Assembly: GCF_001553645.1 (NCBI RefSeq)
Contig: NZ_CP014231.1
Span: 868,001 to 932,000, forward strand
From: Leptotrichia sp. oral taxon 847
GTDB lineage: Bacteria > Fusobacteriota > Fusobacteriia > Fusobacteriales > Leptotrichiaceae
Reading direction: 5' to 3'
DNA length: 64,000 nucleotides
Below, one piece after another: positions 8,945-16,988 of this stretch. The number at the start of each line of letters is the position of its first letter. Positions within the stretch are counted from its first letter, which is position 1. The position numbers and the translations under genes were made by a program. Under the pieces are notes generated by a model. The model searched no databases, had not been told where the DNA came from, and saw only the letters and a list, made by a program, of their open reading frames with translations.

Positions 8945-10066
8945 CTAAATTTTTTTATCTAAGTTTTTTTCAAATGAATTATTTATATTTTTTCCCTTTT
9001 TCTCTAAATTTTTATCTTGTCTTTCATCTTTTTCATCTATATTTTTCCTTTTAAATTTTAAATTTTCTTCTTTTTCTTGTCCAATTCCCATTCCATCCAA
9101 AATTAAATTTACAACACCACTCACATTCCACATAATTTTTTGCAAAACAAAAATAATAACTGCAAAAGCAACAATTCCATCAATACTGTTAGAAATTGAT
9201 ATAACATTTAAAATTTGATAGATAATTCCCATTATTGCGACTGAAATAAATAGTGTAACCGCTTGTTTTATGATAAGCCTCACACCTTCAAAGCCAATCT
9301 TTTTTGTTGAATCCAAAGTTAAAAAAATTAAATATATTGTTGATACCAAAGAAAGTATTAATGCGGTAAAAATATTTCCCACAAATTTTGATAAAATCCT
9401 AATCACTATCCACATACAAAAAATTAATATTATTATTTTAATAACCATTTCAAATATCCCCGACAAAGTCATTCTTTGCAATACATTTTTTAAAATAGCA
9501 AATGGTTTTGCCAAAAATATTTGCGAAATTTTCCCTGGTGTGGTATTTAAAAAACTAGTATCTCCAAAAAATAAAATTCCAAATTTGTAGAACATCAGAA
9601 AAATGCTTTCTACAAAATATGTCAAAAAAGTTCCAGAAAACATTTTGTTACCATAAAACTGATTTTTTCCAAAGCCAAATTTTAGGGAGTAATGAACTGG
9701 TGTAACAAATATAAACGAAACAAAAAGATTTGTTGTAAAAGTTGGTATTATTATTTTAAATATTCCATAAATATCAATTTGTCCCAAATTTTTTAAAATT
9801 ATTTGCAAAACATTTATAATCATAAAAAAAAGTATAGTATATCCGAAAATTTGACTTATTTTAAATGAAATTCCACGATGTAAAACAATTCCTCCAAAAT
9901 AAATTGAATCAATAAAATTTGAAATTATGTGATCACCTTTTAATGTGTATTCCTTGAATACTTTTCTAAAAGTATCAGATTCAAAATTTGCATACAATGT
10001 TGAATTCACTAAAAACATTGATGCCGTAATAAAATTATTTTTAAAAAACTTTTTTACTCTCATCAT
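8945..10066 (-). CDS. VirB6/TrbL-like polytopic T4SS membrane protein (copy 2)
   Basis: A 373-residue membrane protein with an N-terminal signal-like helix and about six further hydrophobic segments, including FGYTILFFMIINVLQIIL, MVIKIIILIFCMWIVI and IFTALILSLVSTIYLIFL. The tail (about residues 325-373) is hydrophilic and very Lys/Glu-rich. Topology and position between two similar proteins support a VirB6/TrbL-type inner-membrane channel role. The start has AAAAGGGGAAATGATG, so either of two adjacent ATG codons could be used. It lies 8 bases after the upstream gene. Confidence 0.6.
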   Translation of the reverse strand: MMRVKKFFKNNFITASMFLVNSTLYANFESDTFRKVFKEYTLKGDHIISNFIDSIYFGGIVLHRGISFKISQIFGYTILFFMIINVLQIILKNLGQIDIYGIFKIIIPTFTTNLFVSFIFVTPVHYSLKFGFGKNQFYGNKMFSGTFLTYFVESIFLMFYKFGILFFGDTSFLNTTPGKISQIFLAKPFAILKNVLQRMTLSGIFEMVIKIIILIFCMWIVIRILSKFVGNIFTALILSLVSTIYLIFLTLDSTKKIGFEGVRLIIKQAVTLFISVAIMGIIYQILNVISISNSIDGIVAFAVIIFVLQKIMWNVSGVVNLILDGMGIGQEKEENLKFKRKNIDEKDERQDKNLEKKGKNINNSFEKNLDKKI

Positions 10067-10074
10067 TTCCCCTT

Positions 10075-11160
10075 TTAAAAACTATCTGACAAACTTTGTG
10101 CTATTCCCGAAACAATACTTTGCAAAAAACTTATACATAAAAATATTTTTACCATACTTATTAAATTGAAAGGTGTAATAATCACTCCATTTTTTATTAC
10201 AGCTCCTCCCAGATTTTGAATTGCCATCGAGAGCAAAATTACAACTGCAAAATTTATAAGATATTGCAAAAATCCACTTATTATTATTTCCAAAGTATTA
10301 AGTGCTTTATCTCTTGTAATATTGTGCATTCCAAAAATCATATAAAATAATCCGATAGAAGTTGAAATAATAAATGAAAGTGTACTAAAAAACATATTTA
10401 AGACTATTTTTAAAAGCGTTAAAACGGTCATAAGTCCCATACCGACTGTAAGCGGTCTGAAAAACACAGTTTGCACTATTACTCTTGAAATAGAAAATAA
10501 CATTCCTAATGTATTTAACGCATTTTTTGCAACTTCGGAAGGACTTGTAAACCACTGTGAAATCGTTTTCCAAATTGTTTTAAAAAATCCAAATAATCCT
10601 CCAATTGCATGAGGTTGACCTAAAATTCCATTCCCATAACTTGCCACAATCAAAGGAATTCCTTTTTTAAAAACGTGAGCGGCTAAATCTGAATAAGTTA
10701 AATATTTTCCATTTTTCATAAAAATATTACTAGCTTTTATAAAATCGCTGTAAATATAAGTCGGCAATTTATACAAAAAAACTGGCACAATGATTTTTTT
10801 CATAATCGCTGGATACATTGCAACAAACGCAAAATACGGTGATTTCAAACTAATTTCAACCAAAATATTTTTAACAATCTCTTCAATCGAACCACTAAAT
10901 CCATTTTTTAAAATTTTCCACAAAATATTTATGATAAGTAAAAAAATCATAATAGACATAATTATTCTTGAAAGTTCAACTTCGCCATTATTTAAAATTG
11001 TAAAAAAATCTGCTTCGCCAGATGAAATTTTATTTTTAATCAAATCCAAGCCAACTTTTCCTAAACCATTTTCATTTGAAATTTCAACTCCAATTTTCTT
11101 AATCAAAATATATTTTAAAATTACTTCAATATAATAAAAAAAATTTATAGCACAAAACAA
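10075..11160 (-). CDS. VirB6/TrbL-like polytopic T4SS membrane protein (copy 1, TTG start)
   Basis: A 361-residue protein with roughly six TM helices. One segment (IIMSIMIFLLIINILWKIL) follows a periplasmic N-terminal part, and several lie between residues 225 and 355, including VVILLSMAIQNLGG and MVKIFLCISFL. The best start is a TTG at 11160, because AAGGAGGGG sits at ideal spacing in front of it and no in-frame ATG is near. It belongs to the same operon as 8945-10066 and 7599-8921. Three consecutive VirB6-like genes is unusual; many T4SS have one, though some bacteria (for example Rickettsiales) carry several. Confidence 0.6.
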   Translation of the reverse strand: MFCAINFFYYIEVILKYILIKKIGVEISNENGLGKVGLDLIKNKISSGEADFFTILNNGEVELSRIIMSIMIFLLIINILWKILKNGFSGSIEEIVKNILVEISLKSPYFAFVAMYPAIMKKIIVPVFLYKLPTYIYSDFIKASNIFMKNGKYLTYSDLAAHVFKKGIPLIVASYGNGILGQPHAIGGLFGFFKTIWKTISQWFTSPSEVAKNALNTLGMLFSISRVIVQTVFFRPLTVGMGLMTVLTLLKIVLNMFFSTLSFIISTSIGLFYMIFGMHNITRDKALNTLEIIISGFLQYLINFAVVILLSMAIQNLGGAVIKNGVIITPFNLISMVKIFLCISFLQSIVSGIAQSLSDSF

Positions 11161-11195
11161 TTATTTCCCCTCCTTCTTAAAAAAGTTTTCTATTT

Positions 11196-11702
11196 CTATT
11201 CCTCGCTCATTTCTTTTGATTTTTTATGAATAACCTTTAACGTTTTTGTTTCCAAGTCCTTTAAATTTTTAATTTTTTCTTCAGCTTCAAATTGATTCTT
11301 TGGCATATTTTTTAAAAATTCTTTTCTAAAATTTTCAATTTCTGCATCAGAAATATTTAAATTTTGTTCTTTAAATATTTTTTTTATTTCTTCATTTGGA
11401 ATATTTGCAAATTTTTGAATATTTTTTTCATAAGAATCTTCTTTTTCTTCAGGTTCCTCCACAAATAATTCTGATCTTGTTAAATTTTTTTCTTCTTCTT
11501 TTGAAACAACTTTCTTATACTGCGCATTTCTTTTTTCACCAAAAATTGGAGTTTTAGAAAAATTTAGATTAACTAGCAAAATTACAAAATAAATAATTAA
11601 AGCCAAACCTCCCATAAAAATATATTTTTTAGGAATGGCATTTCCCCTTATCACAACTTTATCTTCCATCGACAAAATAAAATCAATAATTTTTTTCTTC
11701 AT
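11196..11702 (-). CDS. Unknown single-TM T4SS-operon protein, 168 aa
   Basis: The N-terminus is cytoplasmic (about 27 residues), followed by one TM helix (YIFMGGLALIIYFVILLV) and a Glu/Lys-rich helical tail probably in the periplasm. This arrangement recalls the N-terminal part of VirB10/TrbI, but the protein is far too short and has no beta-barrel domain, so I do not call it VirB10. It lies in the operon between an unknown membrane-anchored protein and the VirB6-like genes. The ribosome site is GGGGGAAAAATATG. Confidence 0.6.
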   Translation of the reverse strand: MKKKIIDFILSMEDKVVIRGNAIPKKYIFMGGLALIIYFVILLVNLNFSKTPIFGEKRNAQYKKVVSKEEEKNLTRSELFVEEPEEKEDSYEKNIQKFANIPNEEIKKIFKEQNLNISDAEIENFRKEFLKNMPKNQFEAEEKIKNLKDLETKTLKVIHKKSKEMSEE

Positions 11703-12213
11703 ATTTTTCCCCCAATTTCTTAAATTTCAAATACAGCATTTTTTCAAAAAATGTTTTAAAATCACTTTTCTCAATTTCGACTATTTCAAATTCTGCCATT
11801 TCATAAATCAAGCTCTTTAACTCTGTTTCTGGCAAAAAATTAATTGGAATCTTATTCAAAACTGAAATTGGATTTCTTAAAAGAATAATAGCTTTTTTTT
11901 GAAAATCGAAAAATTTAGATGAATTTATTTCTTTTATTATAAAATCTTGATCTTTTAGAGCTACATCAAAATATTCTTTTATTTCGCCAATATTGTTTTT
12001 TCCCCGAATATATTTTATTTCATAAGTTTTCTCCCGCTCAATCAAATGAAAAAGTTTCTTTTTTATTTTTATAAAAATTTTATTTTCTTCACTTAATGAA
12101 ACATCTAAATAATTTCGCACAATAATTTTTTTCCCATAATTTCCAAATCCCATTTTTTTTATAATAAATAAAACTAAAATCAAAAAAATTAATGTCATCA
12201 AATTAAATAACAT
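11683..12213 (-). CDS. Unknown membrane-anchored T4SS-operon protein, 176 aa
   Basis: I start at the ATG at 12213 because AAAAGGTGGGAG stands right before it. The longer open frame upstream (to 12330) would overlap the end of the previous gene and lacks a ribosome site. The product has an N-terminal TM helix (MLFNLMTLIFLILVLFII) and a soluble, basic domain of about 150 residues without recognisable motifs. It overlaps the start of the next gene (11196-11702) by 20 bases, suggesting translational coupling. Function unknown. Confidence 0.65.
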   Translation of the reverse strand: MLFNLMTLIFLILVLFIIKKMGFGNYGKKIIVRNYLDVSLSEENKIFIKIKKKLFHLIEREKTYEIKYIRGKNNIGEIKEYFDVALKDQDFIIKEINSSKFFDFQKKAIILLRNPISVLNKIPINFLPETELKSLIYEMAEFEIVEIEKSDFKTFFEKMLYLKFKKLGEKYEEKNY

Positions 12214-12229
12214 AATCTCCCACCTTTTT

Positions 12230-14335
12230 CTAAAAAATATTTTTAATTTTTTTTGTAAGTGAACAACTTTCTTCACCCTCCAAATAAAAATTTTCAGTTT
12301 TAAAATATTGTTTGTCCAAATAAATATCAAATTTAGAACTTTTTAACCTAAAATTTTTTATTTCAACTTTTTTCCCAAAAGATTTTTTTTCTCCGTATAA
12401 AATAATTTTTTCAAATCCATTCATCAGTTTTAGAAATTCAAAAAAATTTTTAAAAAGTGAGCTTTGCACAAAAATTTCATTTCTTGAATTAATGTTAAAA
12501 AAAATATATTTTATATTTTCATCTAAAATTCTGTGATACTTAAAAAGATTGAAAAATTTATCTATATTATCTTCATTTAACTCAAACGGATTCTTTTTAT
12601 CAATTTTAAAATTTTTTTTATATTTATATTCCAGATATTCTTCGTACAAAACTTCTTTTTTCTCAATTTTTTTCTCATTATTCAAAAAAATTATTTCCCT
12701 TTTAAAATTTTGCCCCCTAAAAAATTTATATTCATCTTGTAAAATATCAAAATCTGAAATTCTAAAAACTACCCCATCTAAAAATAAATTAACACAACTA
12801 ATTTCATCAAAAAAAGCGACTGTCACTAATCTTTCAAAATTTTTATTTCCAAATTTTTGTGAAAACGGAACAACAAAATTAAATTTTTTCAAAAGTAAAA
12901 AATACACTTTAATAAAGATAAATTCTTTGTCAAAATGATAATTTTTATCCTTTAAATTTTTATTTTTATATTCTTCAATAACGCTATAGATATCATTCAA
13001 AAAAATTCCCACAACTTTTTGATTTTTTACTTTTTTTGGCTTTTTCAAATTTTTTATTTTAAAATTAAAAGAAAAATCTTTATTCTTTTTTTCCAACTCA
13101 AACTTTTTTTCTTCACACAACTTTTTGATTTTTTCTTCATTTTCTAAATTTTTTTCCAAAATATCTTTAAACTCAATCTCAATTTGCTTCTTTTGAAAAT
13201 TCATTATTTTTTTAATCAAATTAATGTCATTAAGTTTTACATTCTTTTTTTCAATTATTCCATTTTCATTAGGAACTCCTACAATATATTTTCTAAGTTC
13301 ATCAATCAAATCTTTAAAAACAACACTTTTTGCAATTTCAAAAAAATTAATTTTTTTCATATTTATGTTATAAAATTCAATATTTACTAAATAAAATTTA
13401 ACCCCATTTTTCACAACTAAATTTTTTTTTATAATTTCTTCAAACTTTTCAAATATCAATTTTTTCAATATTTTTTCCTTTGGGAAATTTTTTTTATAAA
13501 AAATTTCTTTTTTATTTTTTAATAAATTTTCAGGAATCAAAATCGACTTTTTTCTTACATCAAAGAATATCCTAGCTTTATAAAATTTTTTTGCTAGTTT
13601 ATAAAAATCTCTATCTTTTTTATTTTTTTCAAAATTAAAATTTAACTTCAAATTTTTTAGAATCGAAATTCCTACTAAAAACTTCTCTTTTTTTAAAATT
13701 TCTTTTCCATTTTCAAAATAAATCTTTTCATATTCAAAATTTTCTTTTATAAAATTATAAATCTTCATAAAAATATAAATTTCATTAATTTTATTTTTTT
13801 TAATTTTATTTCTTAAATTTTCTTTTTCCTCAAAACTCCTTTTTATTTCCTCGTCCACCTCTTCCAGATATTCAAATTCTTCATACCTTTTTTTATAAAT
13901 CCAAAATAATTTTTTTAAAATTTTTTCCGAGGTTTTTAAATAATTTTCTTCCAATTTCTCATCTACAACTTCCATTTTCAAATTTTCATATCCAAAATAA
14001 TTAAAAAAATCCAAAACACTCAATTTATAATCCACGTTTTTATTATCTTTTTTATTTTTTAAAAAACCATCTCTATCTTTTATTGTCGCTTCATAAATTA
14101 TTTTTTTTCTTTTCTGAATTTTTGAAATCTGCTCTACAAAAAATTGATTAATTCCATTTTGCTTTTCAAAATCATTCGTCCCATAAATAATTTTAGGATT
14201 AAAAACTAAATTTTCTTTTTCGAATGAATCTTTTTTTATTTCACAATTTAAAATATTTTTTACATCACTAAAATAAATACTCACATTCCAAAGTTTTTCA
14301 ATATTTTTAAAACTCAATTTATAATTTTCTTTCAT
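12230..14335 (-). CDS. Unknown 701-aa T4SS-operon protein
   Basis: Not recognised. The 701 residues are extremely rich in Lys, Phe, Asn, Glu and Ile, with no signal peptide or TM helix, so probably cytoplasmic. Long charged helices occur around residues 130-200 and 395-425. There is no Walker motif and no HUH relaxase signature that I can see. It is the second gene of the operon after the TraF-like peptidase, with a good ribosome site (AAAGGGGGAAAAATG). As the largest unassigned protein of the locus it is a candidate for a divergent relaxase, DNA-processing or scaffold component. That is speculation from size and position. Confidence 0.7.
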   Translation of the reverse strand: MKENYKLSFKNIEKLWNVSIYFSDVKNILNCEIKKDSFEKENLVFNPKIIYGTNDFEKQNGINQFFVEQISKIQKRKKIIYEATIKDRDGFLKNKKDNKNVDYKLSVLDFFNYFGYENLKMEVVDEKLEENYLKTSEKILKKLFWIYKKRYEEFEYLEEVDEEIKRSFEEKENLRNKIKKNKINEIYIFMKIYNFIKENFEYEKIYFENGKEILKKEKFLVGISILKNLKLNFNFEKNKKDRDFYKLAKKFYKARIFFDVRKKSILIPENLLKNKKEIFYKKNFPKEKILKKLIFEKFEEIIKKNLVVKNGVKFYLVNIEFYNINMKKINFFEIAKSVVFKDLIDELRKYIVGVPNENGIIEKKNVKLNDINLIKKIMNFQKKQIEIEFKDILEKNLENEEKIKKLCEEKKFELEKKNKDFSFNFKIKNLKKPKKVKNQKVVGIFLNDIYSVIEEYKNKNLKDKNYHFDKEFIFIKVYFLLLKKFNFVVPFSQKFGNKNFERLVTVAFFDEISCVNLFLDGVVFRISDFDILQDEYKFFRGQNFKREIIFLNNEKKIEKKEVLYEEYLEYKYKKNFKIDKKNPFELNEDNIDKFFNLFKYHRILDENIKYIFFNINSRNEIFVQSSLFKNFFEFLKLMNGFEKIILYGEKKSFGKKVEIKNFRLKSSKFDIYLDKQYFKTENFYLEGEESCSLTKKIKNIF

Positions 14336-14381
14336 TTTTCCCCCTTTCCCCTCAAAAACTTTAAAATTTTCTATTTTAATT

Positions 14382-14909
14382 TCAAAAATATTTTATTATC
14401 TTTTCCAAATTTTTCTCATCAATCAAAAATTTCATCTCAAATTTAAGATCCTTTTTTTTAAGAATTCCAAAATATCTTGAGTCAAACGAAGTAGGTGTAT
14501 CTCCCATAACAAAAAATTCATCTTTTTTTAAGACATAACTTTCTCCTTTCATATTTTCATTTAGTCCTTTTATTTTAAAAATTTTCCCCTTTTTTATCCC
14601 ATTTATAAGAATTTCCCCACTCCTTTTGATTTCTATTTTATCCCCATAAACTCCTGCAATTCTTTTCATTAAATAAATTTTTCTCATTTTATTTTTATTT
14701 GGAAAATTTTCTAAATACTTCAAATATTTTTTATTTAGTTCAAACAAGACTAAATTATTTTTTTCATACTTTGGAAAAATTTTTTTAAAATAAAACCCTT
14801 TTGGCAAACTATTTGTAACATTATAAGTAAACCTAGTGAAAATAAAAATTATAAGAAAAAAAATAAATACAAAAACTGAAAAAAAATATTTCTTAAAAAT
14901 TTTCTTCAT
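14382..14909 (-). CDS. traF: TraF-type conjugal-transfer S26 signal peptidase
   Basis: A 175-residue serine peptidase of the S26 family, TraF branch. The N-terminal TM helix is followed by NSLPKGFY with the likely catalytic Ser34. LMKRIAGVYGD gives the general-base Lys82, and MGDTPTSFDSRYFG is the C-terminal box of the S26C/TraF group. In RP4, TraF matures and cyclises the TrbC pilin. Here it is the first gene of the second T4SS operon and probably acts in the periplasm on the pilin encoded at 5341-5682. The start has AAAAAGGAGTTAAAATTAAAATG. Confidence 0.85.
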   Translation of the reverse strand: MKKIFKKYFFSVFVFIFFLIIFIFTRFTYNVTNSLPKGFYFKKIFPKYEKNNLVLFELNKKYLKYLENFPNKNKMRKIYLMKRIAGVYGDKIEIKRSGEILINGIKKGKIFKIKGLNENMKGESYVLKKDEFFVMGDTPTSFDSRYFGILKKKDLKFEMKFLIDEKNLEKIIKYF

Positions 14910-14940
14910 TTTAATTTTAACTCCTTTTTAATTCTATTTT

Positions 14941-14969
14941 ATTATAACATTAATTTTAAATTAAAACAA
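14941..14969 (-). promoter_or_regulatory. Promoter of the traF-to-VirB6 operon
   Basis: On the minus strand: TTGTTT (14964-14969), a 17-base spacer and TATAAT (14941-14946), 31 bases upstream of the traF start codon. Confidence 0.65.
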
Positions 14970-15049
14970 GAATTTTTTTAATTTTCAAAAAATTTTTTTG
15001 ATGCACTAAAAATCACAATTCAAAATAATATTAAAATTTCCAAAGACAG

Positions 15050-15250
15050 AATAAAAATATTTAGAGGTAAATAAAAACTTCTGTCTTTAAGTTTCTTATT
15101 TAACCCACGAAATTATTAAAATAAATTTTTTTAAGCAGAGGTGTTCATCATTGCACCCCCGTATCCCAGCGGGTCTTTGTCATTTTTTATGTGCTGCCGA
15201 AAAACTCTTAGACTAGCATGGGGATTATAAGGGAAAATGACAATCCTTTC
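15050..15250 (-). repeat. Degenerate intergenic repeat / possible tnpB-like relic (copy A)
   Basis: The 696-base gap between traF and ahpC holds, in its first half, a GC-richer stretch (15140-15240) with short open fragments on the minus strand (for example QRPAGIRGCNDEHLCLKKF) interrupted by stops. It ends in a block (15057-15100) closely matching one at 61698-61740: both contain ATAAGAAACTTAA followed by AGAAGTTTTT on the minus strand. Both copies also carry an ATTTTCCCTTAT-like box further upstream. I read it as decayed mobile-element DNA, family uncertain. Confidence 0.4.
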
Positions 15251-15367
15251 TCGTTATGTAAAATTACACTAAACAAAATAACATCTTGTAATTACAAATA
15301 AATTAAAAAATATTGAAATTAAAATTTGCCACTAAAATTTTTACACTATCAATTTTAAAAAAAATAT

Positions 15368-15396
15368 TTGACAAATTTTCAATTTGTATGTATAAT
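15368..15396 (+). promoter_or_regulatory. Strong sigma70 promoter of ahpC
   Basis: TTGACA (15368-15373), a 17-base spacer and TATAAT (15391-15396), a perfect consensus. The ATG of ahpC is 210 bases downstream, so the mRNA would have a leader of about 200 bases. Confidence 0.8.
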
Positions 15397-15443
15397 GTAA
15401 CCAAGAAATATTTGTAATTATTTCAATTTAAAAATAATAATCA

Positions 15444-15565
15444 TTTATAGTTAAATAATTAAATCAATTGAAAAAATTTCTCTATGATTGGCAATCATTT
15501 GTCTATTTAATATGAATCAATTTCTCTAAAATAAAAATTTTCAATTTGATTTATTTAACTATAAA
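15444..15565 (+). promoter_or_regulatory. Long paired leader of ahpC (34-bp inverted repeat with inner hairpin)
   Basis: Inside the ahpC leader the arm TTTATAGTTAAATAA... (15444-15479) pairs with ...TTATTTAACTATAAA (15534-15565) over about 32-34 bases with few mismatches. The loop holds a perfect hairpin, ATGATT-GGC-AATCAT (15484-15498). I recognise no riboswitch family. It could be a regulatory or mRNA-stabilising leader, or an inserted MITE-like element that now forms the leader. Confidence 0.6.
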
Positions 15566-15605
15566 TTATAAATTTAAAAAATTAAAATTATAGGAGGAAA
15601 TATAT

Positions 15606-16172
15606 ATGTCATTAATTGGAAAAAAAGTTGAAAACTTTACAGTTCAAGGCTATCAAAACGAAACTTTCAGAGAAGTAAACTTTGAAAAAGATATTTTGGG
15701 AAAATGGAGCATTTTTATGTTCTATCCAGCAGATTTCACATTTGTTTGCCCAACAGAATTAGAAGACTTGGAAGACCATCACAAAGAATTAAACGATTTG
15801 GGATTTGAAGTTTATTCAGTAAGTACTGATACTCATTTCACTCACAAAGCTTGGCACGATCATTCAGAAGCAATTAGCAAAGTAACTTTCACAATGCTAG
15901 GAGATCCAAAAAAAGAATTAGTTAAAATCTTTGATGTTTTAGAAGAAGAATCAGGAATGGCTTTCAGAGGAACTTTCGTTGTAAACCCTGAAGGAAAAAT
16001 TGTTGCTTATGAAGTAAATGACGGAGGAATTGGAAGAGATGCTTCAGAATTAGTAAGAAGAGCAAAAGCTGCAAAATTTGTACACGATAATCCTGGATTA
16101 GTTTGTCCAGCTAAATGGAAAGAAGGAGAAAAAACACTAAAACCTGGATTAGATTTAGTAGGTAAAATCTAA
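15606..16172 (+). CDS. ahpC: Alkyl hydroperoxide reductase subunit C (2-Cys peroxiredoxin)
   Basis: Typical AhpC-type peroxiredoxin of 188 aa that reduces hydrogen peroxide and organic peroxides in the cytoplasm. The peroxidatic Cys is in [13 protein letters not shown], about residue 48. The resolving Cys is in the C-terminal [17 protein letters not shown] and [12 protein letters not shown] are also family hallmarks. The ribosome site TAGGAGGAAATATATATG is strong and codon use is better balanced than in the T4SS region, consistent with high expression. An AhpF N-terminal-domain protein follows at 16283 and would regenerate the enzyme. A terminator-like hairpin separates the two. Confidence 0.96.
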   Translation: MSLIGKKVENFTVQGYQNETFREVNFEKDILGKWSIFMFYPADFTFVCPTELEDLEDHHKELNDLGFEVYSVSTDTHFTHKAWHDHSEAISKVTFTMLGDPKKELVKIFDVLEEESGMAFRGTFVVNPEGKIVAYEVNDGGIGRDASELVRRAKAAKFVHDNPGLVCPAKWKEGEKTLKPGLDLVGKI

Positions 16173-16225
16173 TTTATTAAATTAAATAAAAAAATTATCC
16201 ACAATTTAAAAGTATAAAATGACTT

Positions 16226-16248
16226 AAGGGAGTCTTTCTCCCTTATTT
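16226..16248 (+). terminator. Hairpin between ahpC and the ahpF-NTD gene
   Basis: AAGGGAG (16226-16232) pairs with CTCCCTT (16238-16244) around a 5-base loop, followed by ATTTTG. The T run is short, so it may only partly terminate and set the ahpC to downstream ratio. Confidence 0.6.
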
Positions 16249-16282
16249 TGAATAAATAAAAATAAAAAAGGAAGAGGAGAAA

Positions 16283-16915
16283 ATGGCTTTATTAGATAAA
16301 AATATTGTAGAACAATTAAAAGGATATTTTAACAACATAAATGGAAATATCGAAATGGTAGCATTTTTGGACGACAGCGAAAAATCAAAAGAATTAGATA
16401 GCTTTTTAACAGAAGTTGACGCCATTTCAGATAAAGTTAATTATTCAAAAAAAACTTTTGGAGATGATACTGCTTTTGAAAAAGCACACAATATCACAAG
16501 ACCAATTTCATTTACTTTGTTAAAAGATGGAAAAAAATCTGGAATTAACTTTAATGGGATTCCTGGAGGACATGAATTTAACAGTTTTATTTTAGCAATA
16601 CTTGGACTTGCTGAAATGGGGAAAAAATTGGAAGGAGAACAATTAACCAAAGTTAAATCTGTTACAAAACCTTTAAATATCGAAACTTATGTTTCTCTTT
16701 CCTGTACAAAATGTCCTGAAGTAATTCAAGCATTAAATACAATTTCTATGGAAAATGAAAATATCACAACTTCACTAATCGACGGAGGAGTTTTTACCAA
16801 AGAAGTAACGCAAAAAAATATTCAAGGTGTACCAGTTGTTTATATCAATGGTGAAAAGGCTTCTGTTGGAGAAAAAACAATTGAAGAATTGATTGATATT
16901 GTTACAAATGCCTAA
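16283..16915 (+). CDS. Stand-alone AhpF N-terminal-domain-like thioredoxin-fold protein
   Basis: A 210-residue protein matching only the N-terminal part of AhpF, which consists of two fused thioredoxin-like folds. The active-site motif is in YVSLSCTKCPEVIQALN (a Cys-x-x-Cys), the position of the N-terminal redox centre of AhpF. The second half carries GVPVVYINGE, the cis-Pro loop. The FAD/NAD(P)H thioredoxin-reductase domain of full AhpF is absent, so electrons must come from a separate reductase not seen in this window. Gene order after ahpC supports a role in recycling AhpC. The ribosome site is GGAAGAGGAGAAAATG. Confidence 0.85.
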   Translation: MALLDKNIVEQLKGYFNNINGNIEMVAFLDDSEKSKELDSFLTEVDAISDKVNYSKKTFGDDTAFEKAHNITRPISFTLLKDGKKSGINFNGIPGGHEFNSFILAILGLAEMGKKLEGEQLTKVKSVTKPLNIETYVSLSCTKCPEVIQALNTISMENENITTSLIDGGVFTKEVTQKNIQGVPVVYINGEKASVGEKTIEELIDIVTNA

Positions 16916-16942
16916 TAACCTAAAATAATTTATATAATTTAA

Positions 16943-16988
16943 AAAGAAACTATTTCATAAAATTATCTTATGAGATAGTTTCTTTTTT
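16943..16988. terminator. Bidirectional terminator between convergent genes
   Basis: AAAGAAACTATTTCATAA pairs with TTATGAGATAGTTTCTTT around a short loop and is flanked by A and T runs. It serves the plus-strand ahpF-NTD gene and the minus-strand flavodoxin-fold operon. Confidence 0.85.

Noticed and set aside
11196-11702. Possible VirB10/TrbI
   Set aside because: The single TM helix and position fit, but the protein is only 168 aa and lacks the C-terminal beta domain; kept as unknown.
12214-12330. N-terminal extension of the 176-aa protein
   Set aside because: It would overlap the previous gene by 100 bases without a ribosome site, while ATG 12213 has a strong one.
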